DNA of 64,000 nt from Megascapheus bottae (Eukaryota; Chordata; Mammalia; Rodentia; Geomyidae), in contig JANJXV010000040.1 of NCBI GenBank assembly GCA_024803745.1, positions 114,501-178,500 on the forward strand. Reading direction: 5' to 3'. The number at the start of each line of letters is the position of its first letter. Position 1 is the first letter of the stretch. Of the stretch, positions 1-12,336 are shown piece after piece. Below the pieces are notes generated by a model. The model saw only the letters and a list, made by a program, of their open reading frames with translations. It was not told where the DNA came from and searched no databases. The translations under genes were made by a program, and so were the position numbers.

Positions 1-417
1 TCTATCCAGCGGTCCCTGGCGGGGGGTGGAAGATAAAGAGATGTTACAAGGAGGAGCAACCTTTACTTTCTCATCATGGATTTTTTTTTTATCTTTCCCC
101 TTCCCATCAAAATCCCCACCTGACAGAGCTTGAACATACTGGCCACACATGTGCACAAGTATCTACTACTTGAAATGGACCCCCACCCACCCCCAAAGGA
201 AAAGGTTTGGGAACTCGATGCGGGATGGGTGGAGCGCTGCAGGACATGGAACCTACAGGCAGGCAGGCAGGCAGGCCCGACCCACATAGGTCCAAAGGAA
301 GGACCTGTCATGGAGACAGATGCCATCTAGTGTCCGGATCCCACTACTACTACGAAGGTTTAGGAAAGGAAAGTGTTTGGTGAGAAAGAAAAACCCACAG
401 AGTACAGCCACGTTCAA

Positions 418-498
418 CTACATACATACATACATACATGCATACATACATACATACATACATACATACATACATACATGCATACATACGTACACACA
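418..498. repeat. (CATA)n microsatellite
   Basis: Uninterrupted tetranucleotide array with two CATG variants. It produces spurious open frames in several frames (Tyr-Ile-His-Thr runs) and is not coding. Confidence 0.95.
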
Positions 499-700
499 TA
501 CCTCCAGAAACAAGTCCAAGTACAGCCACCTCCCCGCTGCTTTGGTTTTCGCCTCCACAAGTTGCTCTCTTCTACCAGTAAATGGGCTGTTTTAGAGACT
601 CTGGGGAGGGAGGGAAGGACGGGGGAGAGAGAGCACAATCACAAGCAGGGAGGGGGTGGCGGGGGAGGAGGTGGTGAAAAATGCAAGACCCTGTTTCTGA

Positions 701-1085
701 CATACAAACCCTTAGCCTAATTTTGATTAAGTTCTAAATACTAAGTCCCAGTGATTGTAAAAAGAGATCCCCTCCTTGAATACTTGCTTGTTAAACTTAT
801 CATTTAAAAAATGACATAAAAATCATTAATAAATTCTTTTTTTAAAATGTTATTTATTTATTTATTTTTTGCCAGTCCTGGGCTTGATCTCAGGGCCTGA
901 GCACTGTCCTTGGACTTTCTCAAGGCTAGAGCTCTACCACTTGAGCCTCAGCACCATTTCCGGCTTTTTCCTATTTATGTGGTACCAAGGAATCGAACCC
1001 GGGTCTTTGTGTATGCTAGGCAAGCACTTTAACCACTAGGCCAAACTCCCCGCCCCTCATTAATAAATTCTTTAATAAAAAAAAT
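701..1085 (+). mobile_element. L1 3' UTR fragment, split by a SINE
   Basis: The stretch with the short motif gaatacttgcttgttaaact, followed by aataaattctttaataaaaaaa, matches the 3' end of the L1 at 31037-32100. It is interrupted by a SINE at 839-1056. The true 5' edge is unclear. Confidence 0.6.
839..1056 (-). mobile_element. Type B SINE (ID-ID dimer)
   Basis: On the minus strand it reads as two ID-like tRNA units: a head with A-box-like gcctagtgg and B-box-like ggttcgattcc, then a tail with tcaagtggtagagct, then an A-rich tail. It is bounded by a perfect 16-bp target duplication, tcattaataaattctt, at 823-838 and 1057-1072. Confidence 0.9.
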
Positions 1086-1132
1086 GCAACACCCTAACAG
1101 CCTGGAACCAGCAAGCAAGAATCCACTCAATG

Positions 1133-1177
<45 letters not shown>
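1133..1177. repeat. (CA)n microsatellite
   Basis: About 22 CA units immediately upstream of the PRPS1 retropseudogene. Confidence 0.95.
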
Positions 1178-1180
<3 letters not shown>

Positions 1181-1212
1181 CCTCTCTTTAAATTTAAAAA
1201 AAAAAACAGGAA

Positions 1213-3293
<2,081 letters not shown>

Positions 3294-3387
3294 AAAAATG
3301 AAAGACCTCATAAAGAGGAGGGGTGGAGGTAAGTTTAAATACATAGAACTGTTTTTAGAGTTCCCAAAAAGGCAATAACCTCACTGA

Positions 3388-3500
3388 GACATCTGGTTGA
3401 CCTTCCAAATGGAATAGAGACATCTGGTCTACCTTCTAAATGAAACAAAGACATCTAGTGAACCTTCCAAACGGAACAGAGACAGCTGGAGTACCTCGGT
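3388..3500. repeat. 31-bp tandem repeat, about four copies
   Basis: Units start at 3388, 3419, 3450 and 3481, exactly 31 bp apart. Each begins gacatctggt or a close variant, followed by gaccttccaaa. Related single motifs (aactggtcgacc, aactggtcaaccttccagg) recur at 3508, 4242 and 4307 around the GC-rich block, so the whole 3.39-4.33 kb interval appears to be one repeat complex. Confidence 0.85.
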
Positions 3501-3612
3501 ATGGTTAGGCAGGGATAACTGGTCGACCTAGCAACTTCCAGGAAAGAAGGAGTACAAGTCTCCGTGGACTCCTCCCGGACATCTTCCCAGACTCCCTGGA
3601 CTCCCCGAACTC

Positions 3613-3732
3613 TGAGTCCGAGTCCGAGTCCGAGTCCGAGTCCGAGTCCGAGTCCGAGTCCGAGTGCGAGTCCGAGTCCGAGTGCGAGTCCGAGTCCGGG
3701 TCCAAGTCCGGGTCCGGGTCCGAATCCGAATC
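3613..3732. repeat. (TCCGAG)n hexanucleotide array with CpG in each unit
   Basis: About twenty hexamer units, most exactly tccgag with tgcgag and tccggg variants. Reading frames through it give only Ser-Pro, Arg-Val or Asp-Ser dipeptide strings, so the long open frames here are repeat artefacts. Short stretches of the same hexamer reappear near 3922 and 4152. Confidence 0.95.
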
Positions 3733-4195
3733 GCGGGTTGTTGCCAAGTCCTGGGTGGGTCACCCCGTCCTTGGGTCCACGGTGTGTCCCAGCGACTCCA
3801 CGGCTCCCAGAGTCCCAGTCAGTCCTCGGCGGGTACCTGGGTCCCTGGTCCCCGGACTCGGTCCTCGGTCCTCGGTCCTTGATACTCAGCGGGTCCCCGG
3901 GATCCTCTCCTCCATCCAAATCCGAGTCCGAGTCGCAGGTTGTCGGCAGGTCCTCGGCGGGTCCTCAGCGGGTCACCCCGTCTTCGGGTCCACATCGTGA
4001 CCAGGGGCTCCACAGCTCCCCGAATCCCAGTCAGTCCTTAGCGGGTCCCCGGATCCCTGGTCCCTGGTCCCTCGTCCTCTGTTCTCGGTTCTCGGTCCTC
4101 GGCGGGTCCCCGGATTCTCGGGTCCCAGGTCCCAGGCGCGTCCCGGGGATCCTTCTCCGTTCGAGTCCGAGTCCGAGTCCGGGTCCCCCGTCCAC
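3715..4195. repeat. Higher-order tandem repeat, period about 213 bp, CpG-rich
   Basis: The motif caccccgtc-ttcgggtccac occurs at 3761 and again at 3974, 213 bp apart. Flanking blocks (the hexamer run, gcaggttgt, cccagtcagtcct, ccctggtccc) keep the same order in both copies. A third partial copy begins near 4152. Inside are shorter ggtcctc tandem motifs. No gene is recognised. Confidence 0.75.
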
Positions 4196-5189
4196 GGATT
4201 CTTGTGTTCCACCCCCTAAGTCCAAAAAGAGGATGGACAACAACTGGTCGACCACTCTGCCATCTGAAGGAGGAGGAAATTTGGGCCGAGTCCCCCGCGT
4301 GGCTGGCAACTGGTCAACCTTCCAGGACCCGAAAAGGGGGGAAACGAGGGGTAGGGAAGGCCTGCGGCGTCGGGAGACCGACAGCCTTCTCCCTCCTTTC
4401 CCCCACCAACAACGCCAAGCACAGGCATGGGGGGAAAGACGGGAGACGGGATGGAGCGGAGAAACAGGACCGCGACATGGGGACGAGGTCGGGAACAACG
4501 CCCAGGCGGGGCCGAGGGAAGCGCGGTGATCAGGAACCTGATGAGACCCGCCACCACGCTCCTCGTTTTCCCCAACCCCCGGCGGTGGAGAGACCCGGGC
4601 CTGGGCCCACCACCCACCTGTCCAGGCCTGCTTCGTGCCCCAGCCCGATTGACCCAGCCATTAGAGCCAATCCTTATCCCAAAGTTACAGATCTGGCTTG
4701 CCGACTTCCCTTACCTACATGTTCCAACATGCCAGAGGCTGTTCACTTTGGAGACCTGCTGCGGATATGGGTACGGCCCGGTGCGAGATTTACACCCTCT
4801 GCCCCGGAATGGACAGGTACAAAACAATACACACATGCATATACACACCTATGCACACAAGAGGCATACAGAATACATAGAGACGGACATGTTTGCACCT
4901 TTGGCATATGACAATCAAGTGGGGAGGAATGAAATTCATGGTGGAAATAGCGCAAGAGTCACACACACAGACCCACCATACACACAGCACCAAGTGAACA
5001 TTTTAGTGAAGATTTGTTTTAGGAAACTAGGGAGAAATGGGAAAGAGCTTACTCTTTGCAGCTTCCTACCCAGGAAAGAGGTGTTGGGGGCTCCTAATGG
5101 GGATTCTCCTCTGAGCAGGGAGGGTGTTCCGGGTCCTGGTATGTCCAGAACCTTCCCCAGCCGCCCCATAATGTCCAGAGGCCAAGCTG
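4196..5189. other. CpG-rich then ordinary sequence without a recognised gene
   Basis: The segment from 4230 to about 4640 is GC-rich and could be CpG-island-like. Open frames of 235 and 255 codons cross it but show no domain and run through low-complexity sequence. From 4640 to 5190 I see nothing recognisable except a short ACACAC-rich stretch near 4830-4990. Confidence 0.5.
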
Positions 5190-5344
5190 GGTAAGGCACA
5201 GCCCCAAATACAGGATTTTAATCAGATACACATTGTCCTCCTCCCCCCTCCCCTATCCATTCATGGAGATGTGTCAGCTCTTTTACTCTGTTAAAAAGGT
5301 AGATTTAGATTGTCATTCTATGACTCCAATTCTTTTTGTTTTCT

Positions 5345-5578
5345 TTTTTGTGCCAGTGCTGGGGCTTGAACTCAGGGCCTGAGCGCTGTCTCTGAGCTTT
5401 TTCCCTCAAGGCTGGTGCTCTACCACTTGAGCCACAGCTCCACTTCTGACGTTTTGCTGGTACCTTGGAGATACCAGGTTCTTGGACTTTCTTTTCCAGG
5501 CTGGCTTTGAACCGTGATTCTCCTATCTAAATACTGTAAGTAGCTGAGATTATAGGCATAAGCCACTGGCACCTGACA
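5345..5578 (-). mobile_element. Type A SINE (B1-ID dimer)
   Basis: On the minus strand: a B1-like head (aggcataagcca in plus orientation at the right end) followed by an ID tail (tggctcaagtggtagagca). It is the uninterrupted counterpart of 48047-48482. Confidence 0.85.
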
Positions 5579-5835
5579 CTTGACTTAATTAGGTGTCAAA
5601 GTCAGAAGAGATTAGAAGGAGAATGACAGAAAACAAAGCTATGGGTTGAAATGACCTCACTTAATTTCCACGTCCAATGGTGGACAGCAAATTAGGAACG
5701 CTGTGTGAAGCTTTGTGTTGTAATTTATTTGGTCTAGTGTGACTCAGAAGGATTAGTTCATTGTTAGATGAAGAATTGGAATGAGGGACAAGAGTGAAAA
5801 GATGAAAACGATCAAGACTCATTGAAGTGTCATGT

Positions 5836-6071
5836 CAGGGGCTGGCAACGCACTCTGCCATCCCAGCTAATCAGGAGGCTGAGATCCGAGGATCAGGGTT
5901 CTAAGCCAGCCCGGGGCAGAAATCCATAAACTTCTTATCTCCAACAAACCAGCAACAAGTCAGAAGTGGAGGTGTGGCTCAAGTGGTAGAGCCCCACAAA
6001 AGCTCAGGGACAGTGCCCAGGCCCTGAGTTCAAGCCCCAGGACCAACACACACACACACACACACACATAG
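5836..6071 (+). mobile_element. Type A SINE with (CA)n tail
   Basis: B1-like head followed by an ID tail (gtggctcaagtggtagagc, gagttcaagcccc), ending in ACACAC at 6047-6069. The paralog is 48738-48986. Confidence 0.85.
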
Positions 6072-6132
6072 AAATGATGCCTTGCACTCCTAAGCAGACA
6101 TGGTGAATTGAAACTCATTTTTACAACTTCTT

Positions 6133-6271
6133 TTTTGCATATATTGTTTATTGAAATTAATATTAATGTTATTATTATTATATTCTCCAGATAGAAGGTG
6201 CATTATTACTTCACAGACACTGACACCCTTTCTCATGTCTTGGTCCCATTTCCCTGCCCTCACCACCACCC
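6133..6271 (-). mobile_element. Short L1 3' UTR insertion
   Basis: 139 bp matching the 3' end of the L1 at 56957-58308 (motif ccagatagaa-gtgcatta). It is flanked by the 15-bp duplication tttttacaacttctt at 6118-6132 and 6272-6286. The paralog near 49036 has the uninterrupted target, so this is a 5'-truncated L1 insertion made after the duplication. Confidence 0.85.
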
Positions 6272-6591
6272 TTTTTACAACTTCTTGAAGGTAAAGATAA
6301 TTGTGAAAATGAAAGACAGAACTGCAATGAGTTTCAGGTGGGAAATGTGTAAATCCCTCATCTTTTCAGATACTCCGGGCCTTTGAAGGTGGCTGTGTCA
6401 CCACATATGTGGGTAATTGACTCATATTCCCCAGGTGCTTTGACACCCCCACCCCCAGAGAACCCCGGAACAGAAGTGAGCAACTTTTCCCTCCACTAGC
6501 ATCACTGTGCCCACCCTGAACTTCATTCATTGTACAGCAAACCAATATGGGTGCACGGTACCCCCTGCCCCCCAAAATGCAGGCTGTCTTT

Positions 6592-6661
6592 TGTTGCTGT
6601 TTTTTTCAACCCCGAGGCTTGAACTCCCTGCCTGGCCACTATCCCTCAGGTCTTTGGTTCA
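6592..6661 (-). mobile_element. Tail part of the split unit 1 SINE
   Basis: ID-tail half of the type A SINE whose head forms the end of lectin exon 5 at about 12786-12838. The two halves were separated by the solo LTR and then by the provirus. Copies of the same SINE lie at 49340-49487, 52437-52666 and, split, 61035-61640. Confidence 0.6.
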
Positions 6662-6667
6662 GCTGTT
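6662..6667. repeat. Target site duplication of the class II provirus (left)
   Basis: The hexamer gctgtt precedes the left LTR and is repeated at 12334-12339 after the right LTR. A 6-bp duplication is typical of class II (betaretrovirus-like) elements. Confidence 0.9.
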
Positions 6668-7033
6668 TGTCGCTATCCCCTCGGCCGGCAAGGAAGACGC
6701 AACAAGTGAGACTTCTTCTCGAGCAGCAGTTTATTCAGCAAGCTTACAGCTATGCCGGGTCGACCCCGACTTCCTCAAAACCCTGGGCTTTTATAGGCCC
6801 ATCCTCCAATCATGTTTGCTTTCTTACAATTCTATAGCCAATAATATAAGTACACCTCTATAGCACATTCTAAACAAGCAGCAATATGGCATTACACATA
6901 CTTCCAATCATGCATAAAGCTCATGAACAATCACATCTTTTCCTGGAAACTTTCAGACAAACAACTCAGTGGCGCAACCACAAAGGCAGATGCCAGCGCC
7001 ATCTTGTAATGGCGAATGTAATAGCTCTCTACA
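6668..7033 (-). repeat. 3' LTR of the class II provirus
   Basis: 366 bp, beginning TG and ending CA. It differs from the 5' LTR at five single bases, all seen by direct comparison. Confidence 0.95.
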
Positions 7034-7052
7034 TCTCCCCCTTTTTTCTTTT
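7034..7052 (-). promoter_or_regulatory. Polypurine tract of the class II provirus
   Basis: On the minus strand an A/G-only run (aaaagaaaaaagggggaga) directly abuts the 3' LTR, the expected plus-strand DNA primer. Confidence 0.9.
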
Positions 7053-7411
7053 GGCTGAAAGTATAGAGAATTCGAGTAGGAATTCAGAGACTGGCCAGAT
7101 CTCCAAACGCCTTCCCTATTTTCTCATACTGAGGGTAAGGGATCATGCCTGTCTTAGGTTGGAGAGATGCCTCTTGGTTCTTACACGTCTTCAACATCCG
7201 ATACTCGAGCATTGGAGTCTGTCTTAGGTTGATACCAAGACCAATCTCTACTCTTACCCGTCTTTGACTACTGATCCAGCATACCCAGCCACACTTGGGG
7301 GGATTCTTGTTGCTGAAGAGCCATAAGAGCTTGTTTAATGACCATGTGATCACGTGTTCTTTGTCTGATAATTTGTCTGTGCAAAACCAAAACAAACCAA
7401 CACAACAATCC

Positions 7412-8848
7412 TCATCCAACACATAAAATAACAATTAAGGACACGCTCCCAGCCCATTCTTTAACCCAACCAAGGGATTGAGAAATCCAATCTACCAATT
7501 CTCCCACAGTAGCAATGTTTACACGGGTGGAATTAACAATCATAATTTCATGCCGTAATTGATTAGTAAGATTTTCAAACTCTTGAGTCCAAGATCCTTG
7601 AAGCATACGATCCAATTCCCGGGATAAATTTGCAGCATAGGAAAGATTATAATAATCCAAAGAAGTAATACATAAACCAGATGTGGTTCCTACACACATT
7701 AATTGAGCAAATTGAAACATATAATCCATTTGTTCTTGCAACAAGTCCACTCTTTGATTTAAAATCATAAGTCCTCGGGCTAAATGCTGATTCACTTGCA
7801 CTTGAGTATCCATAGCTTGTGAAACTGCTTCGGAAAGTGTATTTACAGTAGTCGCAGTCTGAATGGAGGTAACCATAGCGGCAGCAGATGCAACAGCAGT
7901 TGCAATTAACGAAGACACCAAAATAATCAAAGCAGTCACTCCAAAATTACGTTTTGATCTTCTTTTCAATTTCACTATTAAATTCTTTTCAGAAGCTTCT
8001 ACTGGAATAGGAATAAAAGTAGGCATACGCATAACCACAGCAGAATCAAACTCACTAACATTCCAGCACTGACTTAAATAACATACAGTAGAGGAACAAT
8101 TTATAATTCCATCGACAACATCAAATGAATTAAAAATAACAAACATAAAAGGAAACCATACACATACAGGGGTAGGGCCATAACTGCCATTAAATGCACA
8201 ATAATCTAGGGTAACATTATTTCTTGGTGCCATAGTTGTACAATGACATGGAGTTGATGCCTTAGTTGTACAAGAACACGAAGTTGATCTGGGGCAACAT
8301 GGCCCTGAACCGGGACAAACCATCATAAAATCACTTTTAATGGTACTATTACAATGCCTAAACTCTCCTCCATTAATAAAAGCCAAAGCATTACTAACAC
8401 TACAAGCATATTTCCCACAAATTAGCCAAACATCAAAAGGATTCTCAGTATCTTCATCTGCTCTTTGAAAAATATAATCACGTCTACATGAAGCATGGGT
8501 AAAATTCCCAAAATCAGCAATAGCAGGGGAAAAACGAAAACCAGAAGCAACATGAGCATATCTAGAACTCTGACAACCTGTCCACTCCCAGGGCCACCAA
8601 GCACCGCTAGTACATTTTGGAAACAATAAAGGAAAACTTTTTGTAGATCCATATTGAATTTCCCCAATTTTCACATGATCTCCATAAGATGGAACATACC
8701 CCGAATATCCCACCAATCCTGCCTTTTGAGTTAGCGTAGAAACTGTTGTCAAATCACCATTTGGCTGGGGATAAAACATTCCCATATTTTGTCGATGAAG
8801 AATTATACAGGCACTCAAATTCATAGATAAATAAAACATAAGGTTCAA
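7412..8848 (-). pseudogene. env: Endogenous retroviral envelope, main open segment
   Basis: A 478-codon open frame covering most of a betaretrovirus-type envelope: a cysteine-rich surface part with many N-x-S/T sites, a basic cleavage-like stretch (KLKRRSKRN, roughly residue 295), a hydrophobic fusion-peptide-like segment just after it, then heptad-rich transmembrane-subunit sequence. It stops at a TGA (7412-7414) inside the hydrophobic anchor. The same frame stays open for several dozen codons past that stop, so this looks like a single nonsense change. The amino-terminal part lies in another frame (8845-9078). It is described as a broken gene; no host function is inferred. Confidence 0.8.
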
Positions 8849-9078
8849 GTTAAATTCAAACTTAAGGAAAAATTTCCACGTCCAGAATCATAAGGAATAG
8901 AAGGTAATTTCAAGGAACTGTTAGTTGTGAATATATATGGGTATACTTTAGAAGTACTAGTCACTGGCATTGGTAGAGGAAACGTCTTCATTATTGCCCA
9001 CAATACTTGAGTTTCCATCAATGGCCACAACAGCATCATCAGTAGCAGCAGCATCGACAGGATTTTCATGACGCTCAT
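8845..9078 (-). pseudogene. env: Envelope amino-terminal segment in another frame
   Basis: A 77-codon frame starting with a hydrophobic signal-peptide-like stretch (KILSMLLLLMMLLWPL) and N-glycosylation motifs. It overlaps the 3' end of pol, as in betaretroviruses. It ends at 8845, in a different frame from the following envelope segment, so a frameshift lies a short distance upstream of 8845. Confidence 0.7.
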
Positions 9079-11464
9079 CCTTCTGCACTTTCCTCACCAA
9101 ACGTTCCGGCACCCAAATGGGATCCTGTGATTTCTGTGGAAACACACAAACAGCTCCTCGTACCCAAGAGAGCACGGGGTCTGGCCCATTCCATGGGCCA
9201 GTTAATACATCCTTCCATTTTACAAATCCTTTATGCAATCCTATGGCTGGTGAAACATGTCTATCAGCGGCAGAATGGCCTTGAATATCCAAATTTAAAA
9301 AATTTAAAGTAAAAAGAAGAAGGGAAATTCTATCTTTAGGTGTTTTCTTATATCCAATTCCCTCTTTTTGTTTTTGTAAATAAAATTTCAAGGTGCGATG
9401 AGCACGTTCCACAATACCTTGTCCTTGAGGATTATAAGGCAATCCATGTAATAATAGTACTCCCATAGTCTGGCAAAAGGTAAGAAATTGCTTACTAGTG
9501 TAAGCGGGGCCATTATCAGTCTTTATTAAATAAGGTATGCCCCAGGAAGCCCAAGCTTCCAAGTAGTGAGTAATTACATGATGAGTTGTTTCTCCACTTA
9601 AAGGAGTGGCATGAATAATTCCTGAACATGTATCAATTGAAACATGTAAAAATTTTAACTTTCCAAACTCCATAACATGGGTGACATCCATTTGCCAGAT
9701 TTTTAAAGGAAGGAGACCACGAGGATTAACACCTAATGACGCAACCGGTAGGTGGGTAACACATTTTGGGCAATTTAATACAATTTGTCTGGCCGCTTGT
9801 TGAGTTAATTTAAACCGAGATTGTAGGGTGCAGGCATTAACATGAAAATGATTATGAAACTCTTGAGCTTGTTGTTCCGGGGTAAAGACAATAAAAGCCA
9901 TTTGCATGCGTGCACACTTATCTACTACATCATTGCCCAAACTAAGGGGTCCGGGTAATCCTGTATGTGCACGTATGTGTACTGGAAAAAATGGGGCCTT
10001 GCGGGCACAAATTAATTCTTGCAATTGTGCAAATAATTTATAAACACTACTACTTTTGCTGATAACCCCAGCAAGTTCTAAACTTTTCAAGGCATTTACT
10101 ACATAAAGGGAATCAGAAATAATATTAAAAGGAAAGGGACAATTCTGAAATACAGCAATAACAGCTTGTAACTCCACCTTCTGTGCCAATTCAGTTTGAA
10201 AGTGACATAAAACTGGTTGCTGTCCTTCAATTAAATAGGCCCCTAATCCATTCTTAGAGCCATCGGTAAAAATATTAACTGCTCCAATAATAGGTTGTTT
10301 TGCCGTAACTACCGGAAAAACCACGGGATGTTCTTTAAAAAACTGTAAAAAAGGACTCTTAGGATAATGATTATCTATTTTTCCTGTAAACATACGATTT
10401 AAAATAGCCCATTCATCGATGGTGGCACTTAAAACCTGAATTTGATCAGAAGTATAAGGAACTATAAGAAGATTAGGTTGACAACCAAAGTGTTGTATAC
10501 TAAATTTAATACCCAAAATGGACAAATTTGCAACGGCTGTGGGATAGTATTCAATTGATTTTGCAGGTGACAATTTAGGGTGAACCCACGCCAAAGGTCC
10601 AGTCTGCCACAAGACTCCTGAAGGCTGTTTAAAAGAAGCCAAAATAATTAAAGAAATTTCTAGTCCTGGTTCTATTCTTTGTAAAAATGCTGAATCTAAT
10701 CTTTCTTCCAAAACTTCTAAAACTCTTCTGGCTGCAGGGGTTAACATTCTTGGTAAGTCTAAGGCAGAATCACCTGGTAATATATCGAATAAGGGCTTTA
10801 ATTCACAGTTACTCATAGGGAGGGAGGTTCTAATCCAATTAATATCTCCCATCAATTTCTGGAAGTCATTTAAGGTCTTAAGGTTGTCTTTTCGTAGTTG
10901 CCATTTTAAAGGCCTTACCTTTTGAAATGTTATAATGCTCCCTAAGTACTGAGATACTTTATATTTCTGAACCTTTTCAGGGGCTATGAATAAATTCTTA
11001 TTTTCCAAATATTTTATTAATAAGGCAAAGGCTTCATCCAATATTTCCTGATTTTTAGAGGTCAACAAGATATCATCCATATAGTGTAAGCATTTCACTG
11101 ATGGAAATTCCTTTCGCAGGGGGATTAAGGCTGTATGTACATACAGTTGACATAAGGTGGGGCTATTTCCCATTCCCTGAGGCAATACCACCCATACAAA
11201 ACGTAGGGGGGGCAGCGCCTCGAAAAAAGGAATTTCCTGTCCTGCATTAAGGTCTGCTTTCTTGCGCGACCTCTTCCAGTCTGATGTAATACGAACTCGA
11301 GATACTGCGCCTAGCACAGGCTCCTCTAAATTAGACTCCTCCTGCATATTTTCAGGCGGCAAGGGGGGATAAATAGAAGGAACCTTTTGATCCTCCCCTG
11401 AATTCTCACTCCTTGATTCTGACCTTTCCTCCTTAAATTCCTCCAATGCTATTTTTCCTTCCAC
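8957..11464 (-). pseudogene. pol: gag remnant joined to truncated pol (RT palm, RNase H, integrase)
   Basis: An open frame of about 835 codons with no ATG at its left edge (the first start-like codon is GTG). Residues 1 to about 68 are acidic gag-like linker with a proline-rich PSIYPPLP motif. From about residue 70 the frame enters reverse transcriptase in mid-domain, so the rest of gag, protease and the RT fingers are deleted. YMDD is at residues 128-131. RNase H shows TDGSKNGLGAYL and the later acidic residues (ELQAV, SDSLYV, GNDVVDK). Integrase has the H-x3-H / CPKC zinc motif and D, D, E residues (SIDTCSG, KTDNGPAY, GIVERAHRT), ending in the WVPERLVR segment. Without the RT amino-terminal half it should lack polymerase activity. 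Confidence 0.9.
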
Positions 11465-11724
11465 TAGTGAGCCGGAGCAACGCTCATCAAACAGTTCCTA
11501 ACTAGTTTCCAAATGGGTTTTACTCCGGGCCTTAGACGTCCTTGATCTGCAACATTGTCTAAATCCTTCCCTAGCTTGTCCCATGCAGGCAATGATAGAT
11601 TACCTGACACAGAGAACCAGGGAGCTACCTCCTCCAGGTTAAGGAGGAAAAGTCTCAAGATACTTTGTTTCACTTTCAGTTCCTTTGCGCTTTTTACCAG
11701 CTGAGATGATTCTGAGGCTCCCAT
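11464..11724 (-). pseudogene. gag: gag matrix amino-terminal fragment
   Basis: An 86-codon frame starting MGAS, a typical N-myristoylation signal of retroviral matrix, with matrix-like helical sequence. It ends at a TAG at 11464-11466. The gag-like sequence continues in another frame, so there is a frameshift here before the large deletion. Confidence 0.8.
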
Positions 11725-11947
11725 AATTCAAAACCGGAGCTTTTCCCCCGCTCTTTCTTTATCTACAGAAAAGAGCAAAAATGATCAGTCCCCTTTTCCA
11801 GGACTTTAATTGGTCCTACTCTCCCAAGACCTTAATAGGTCTCTCTTATCTTGGACTTTAATTGGTTCCCCTTAGCTGGGAAACTTACCGGTGCACCACC
11901 TCGAGTTCTGAAGTCTGTTGGAAATGAAAGTTCTTGGCGTACGGGCG

Positions 11948-11965
11948 TCCCCGTACGGGCCACCA
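11948..11965 (-). promoter_or_regulatory. Primer-binding site complementary to tRNA-Ile (AAU)
   Basis: The plus strand reads tccccgtacgggccacca, which equals the 3' end of mammalian tRNA-Ile(AAU) including CCA, with no mismatch that I can recall. It lies two bases inside the 5' LTR. Isoleucine priming is unusual for a class II element, where lysine or phenylalanine primers are common. Confidence 0.85.
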
Positions 11966-11967
11966 GC

Positions 11968-12333
11968 TGTCGCTATCCCCTCGGCCGGCAAGGATGACGC
12001 AACAAGTGAGACTTCTTCTCGAGCAGCAGTTTATTCAGCAAGCTTACAGCTATGCCGGGTCGACCCCGACTTCCTCAAAACCCTGGGCTTTTATAGGCCC
12101 ATCCTCCAATCACGTTTGCTTTCTTACAATTCTATAGCCAATAATATAAGTACACCTCTATAGCACATTCTAAACAAGTAGCAATATGGCATTACACATA
12201 CTTCCAATCATGCATAAAGCTCATGAACAATCACATCTTTTCCTGGAAACTTTCAGACAAACAACTCAGTGGCGCAACCACAAAGGCGGATGCCAGCGCC
12301 ATCTTGTAATGGCGAATATAATAGCTCTCTACA
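11968..12333 (-). repeat. 5' LTR of the class II provirus
   Basis: 366 bp, TG...CA, promoter end of the minus-strand provirus, followed by the duplicated target hexamer gctgtt. Confidence 0.95.
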
Positions 12334-12336
12334 GCT

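Larger units (their letters stand above)
5190..6661. repeat. Segmental duplication, flank block of lectin unit 1
   Basis: Matches 47700-49430 and the pair 58408-58745 / 60785-61120 at high identity, e.g. the shared motif gtgaagctttgtgttgtaat. The block lies just 3' of each lectin unit. In this copy it ends at the class II provirus. Confidence 0.85.
6668..12333 (-). mobile_element. Class II (betaretrovirus-like) endogenous provirus, young but defective
   Basis: A 5666-bp provirus on the minus strand with two 366-bp LTRs, a 6-bp target duplication, a primer-binding site, a polypurine tract and gag, pol and env remnants. The LTRs differ at five positions (about 1.4%), so insertion is fairly recent. 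Most of gag, all of pro and the start of reverse transcriptase are missing by internal deletion. The env region has a frame change near its start and a stop in the membrane anchor, so it is not infectious as it stands. It sits inside an older solo LTR in lectin unit 1. Unit 4 carries that solo LTR without this provirus, so the provirus is younger than the duplication. Confidence 0.95.

Noticed and set aside
3564..4529. 321-codon open frame across the tandem-repeat block
   Set aside because: It is mainly Ser-Pro dipeptides from the hexamer array, other frames are equally open, and no domain or splice context supports it.
4204..5194. Overlapping 235- and 255-codon frames
   Set aside because: They lie in GC-rich sequence with few stops by composition; no recognisable domain, and they run into ACACAC-rich sequence.
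7412..8848. Envelope as a domesticated (syncytin-like) host gene
   Set aside because: The provirus is young, its start is out of frame and its anchor is interrupted; an open frame from recent insertion is the simpler reading.
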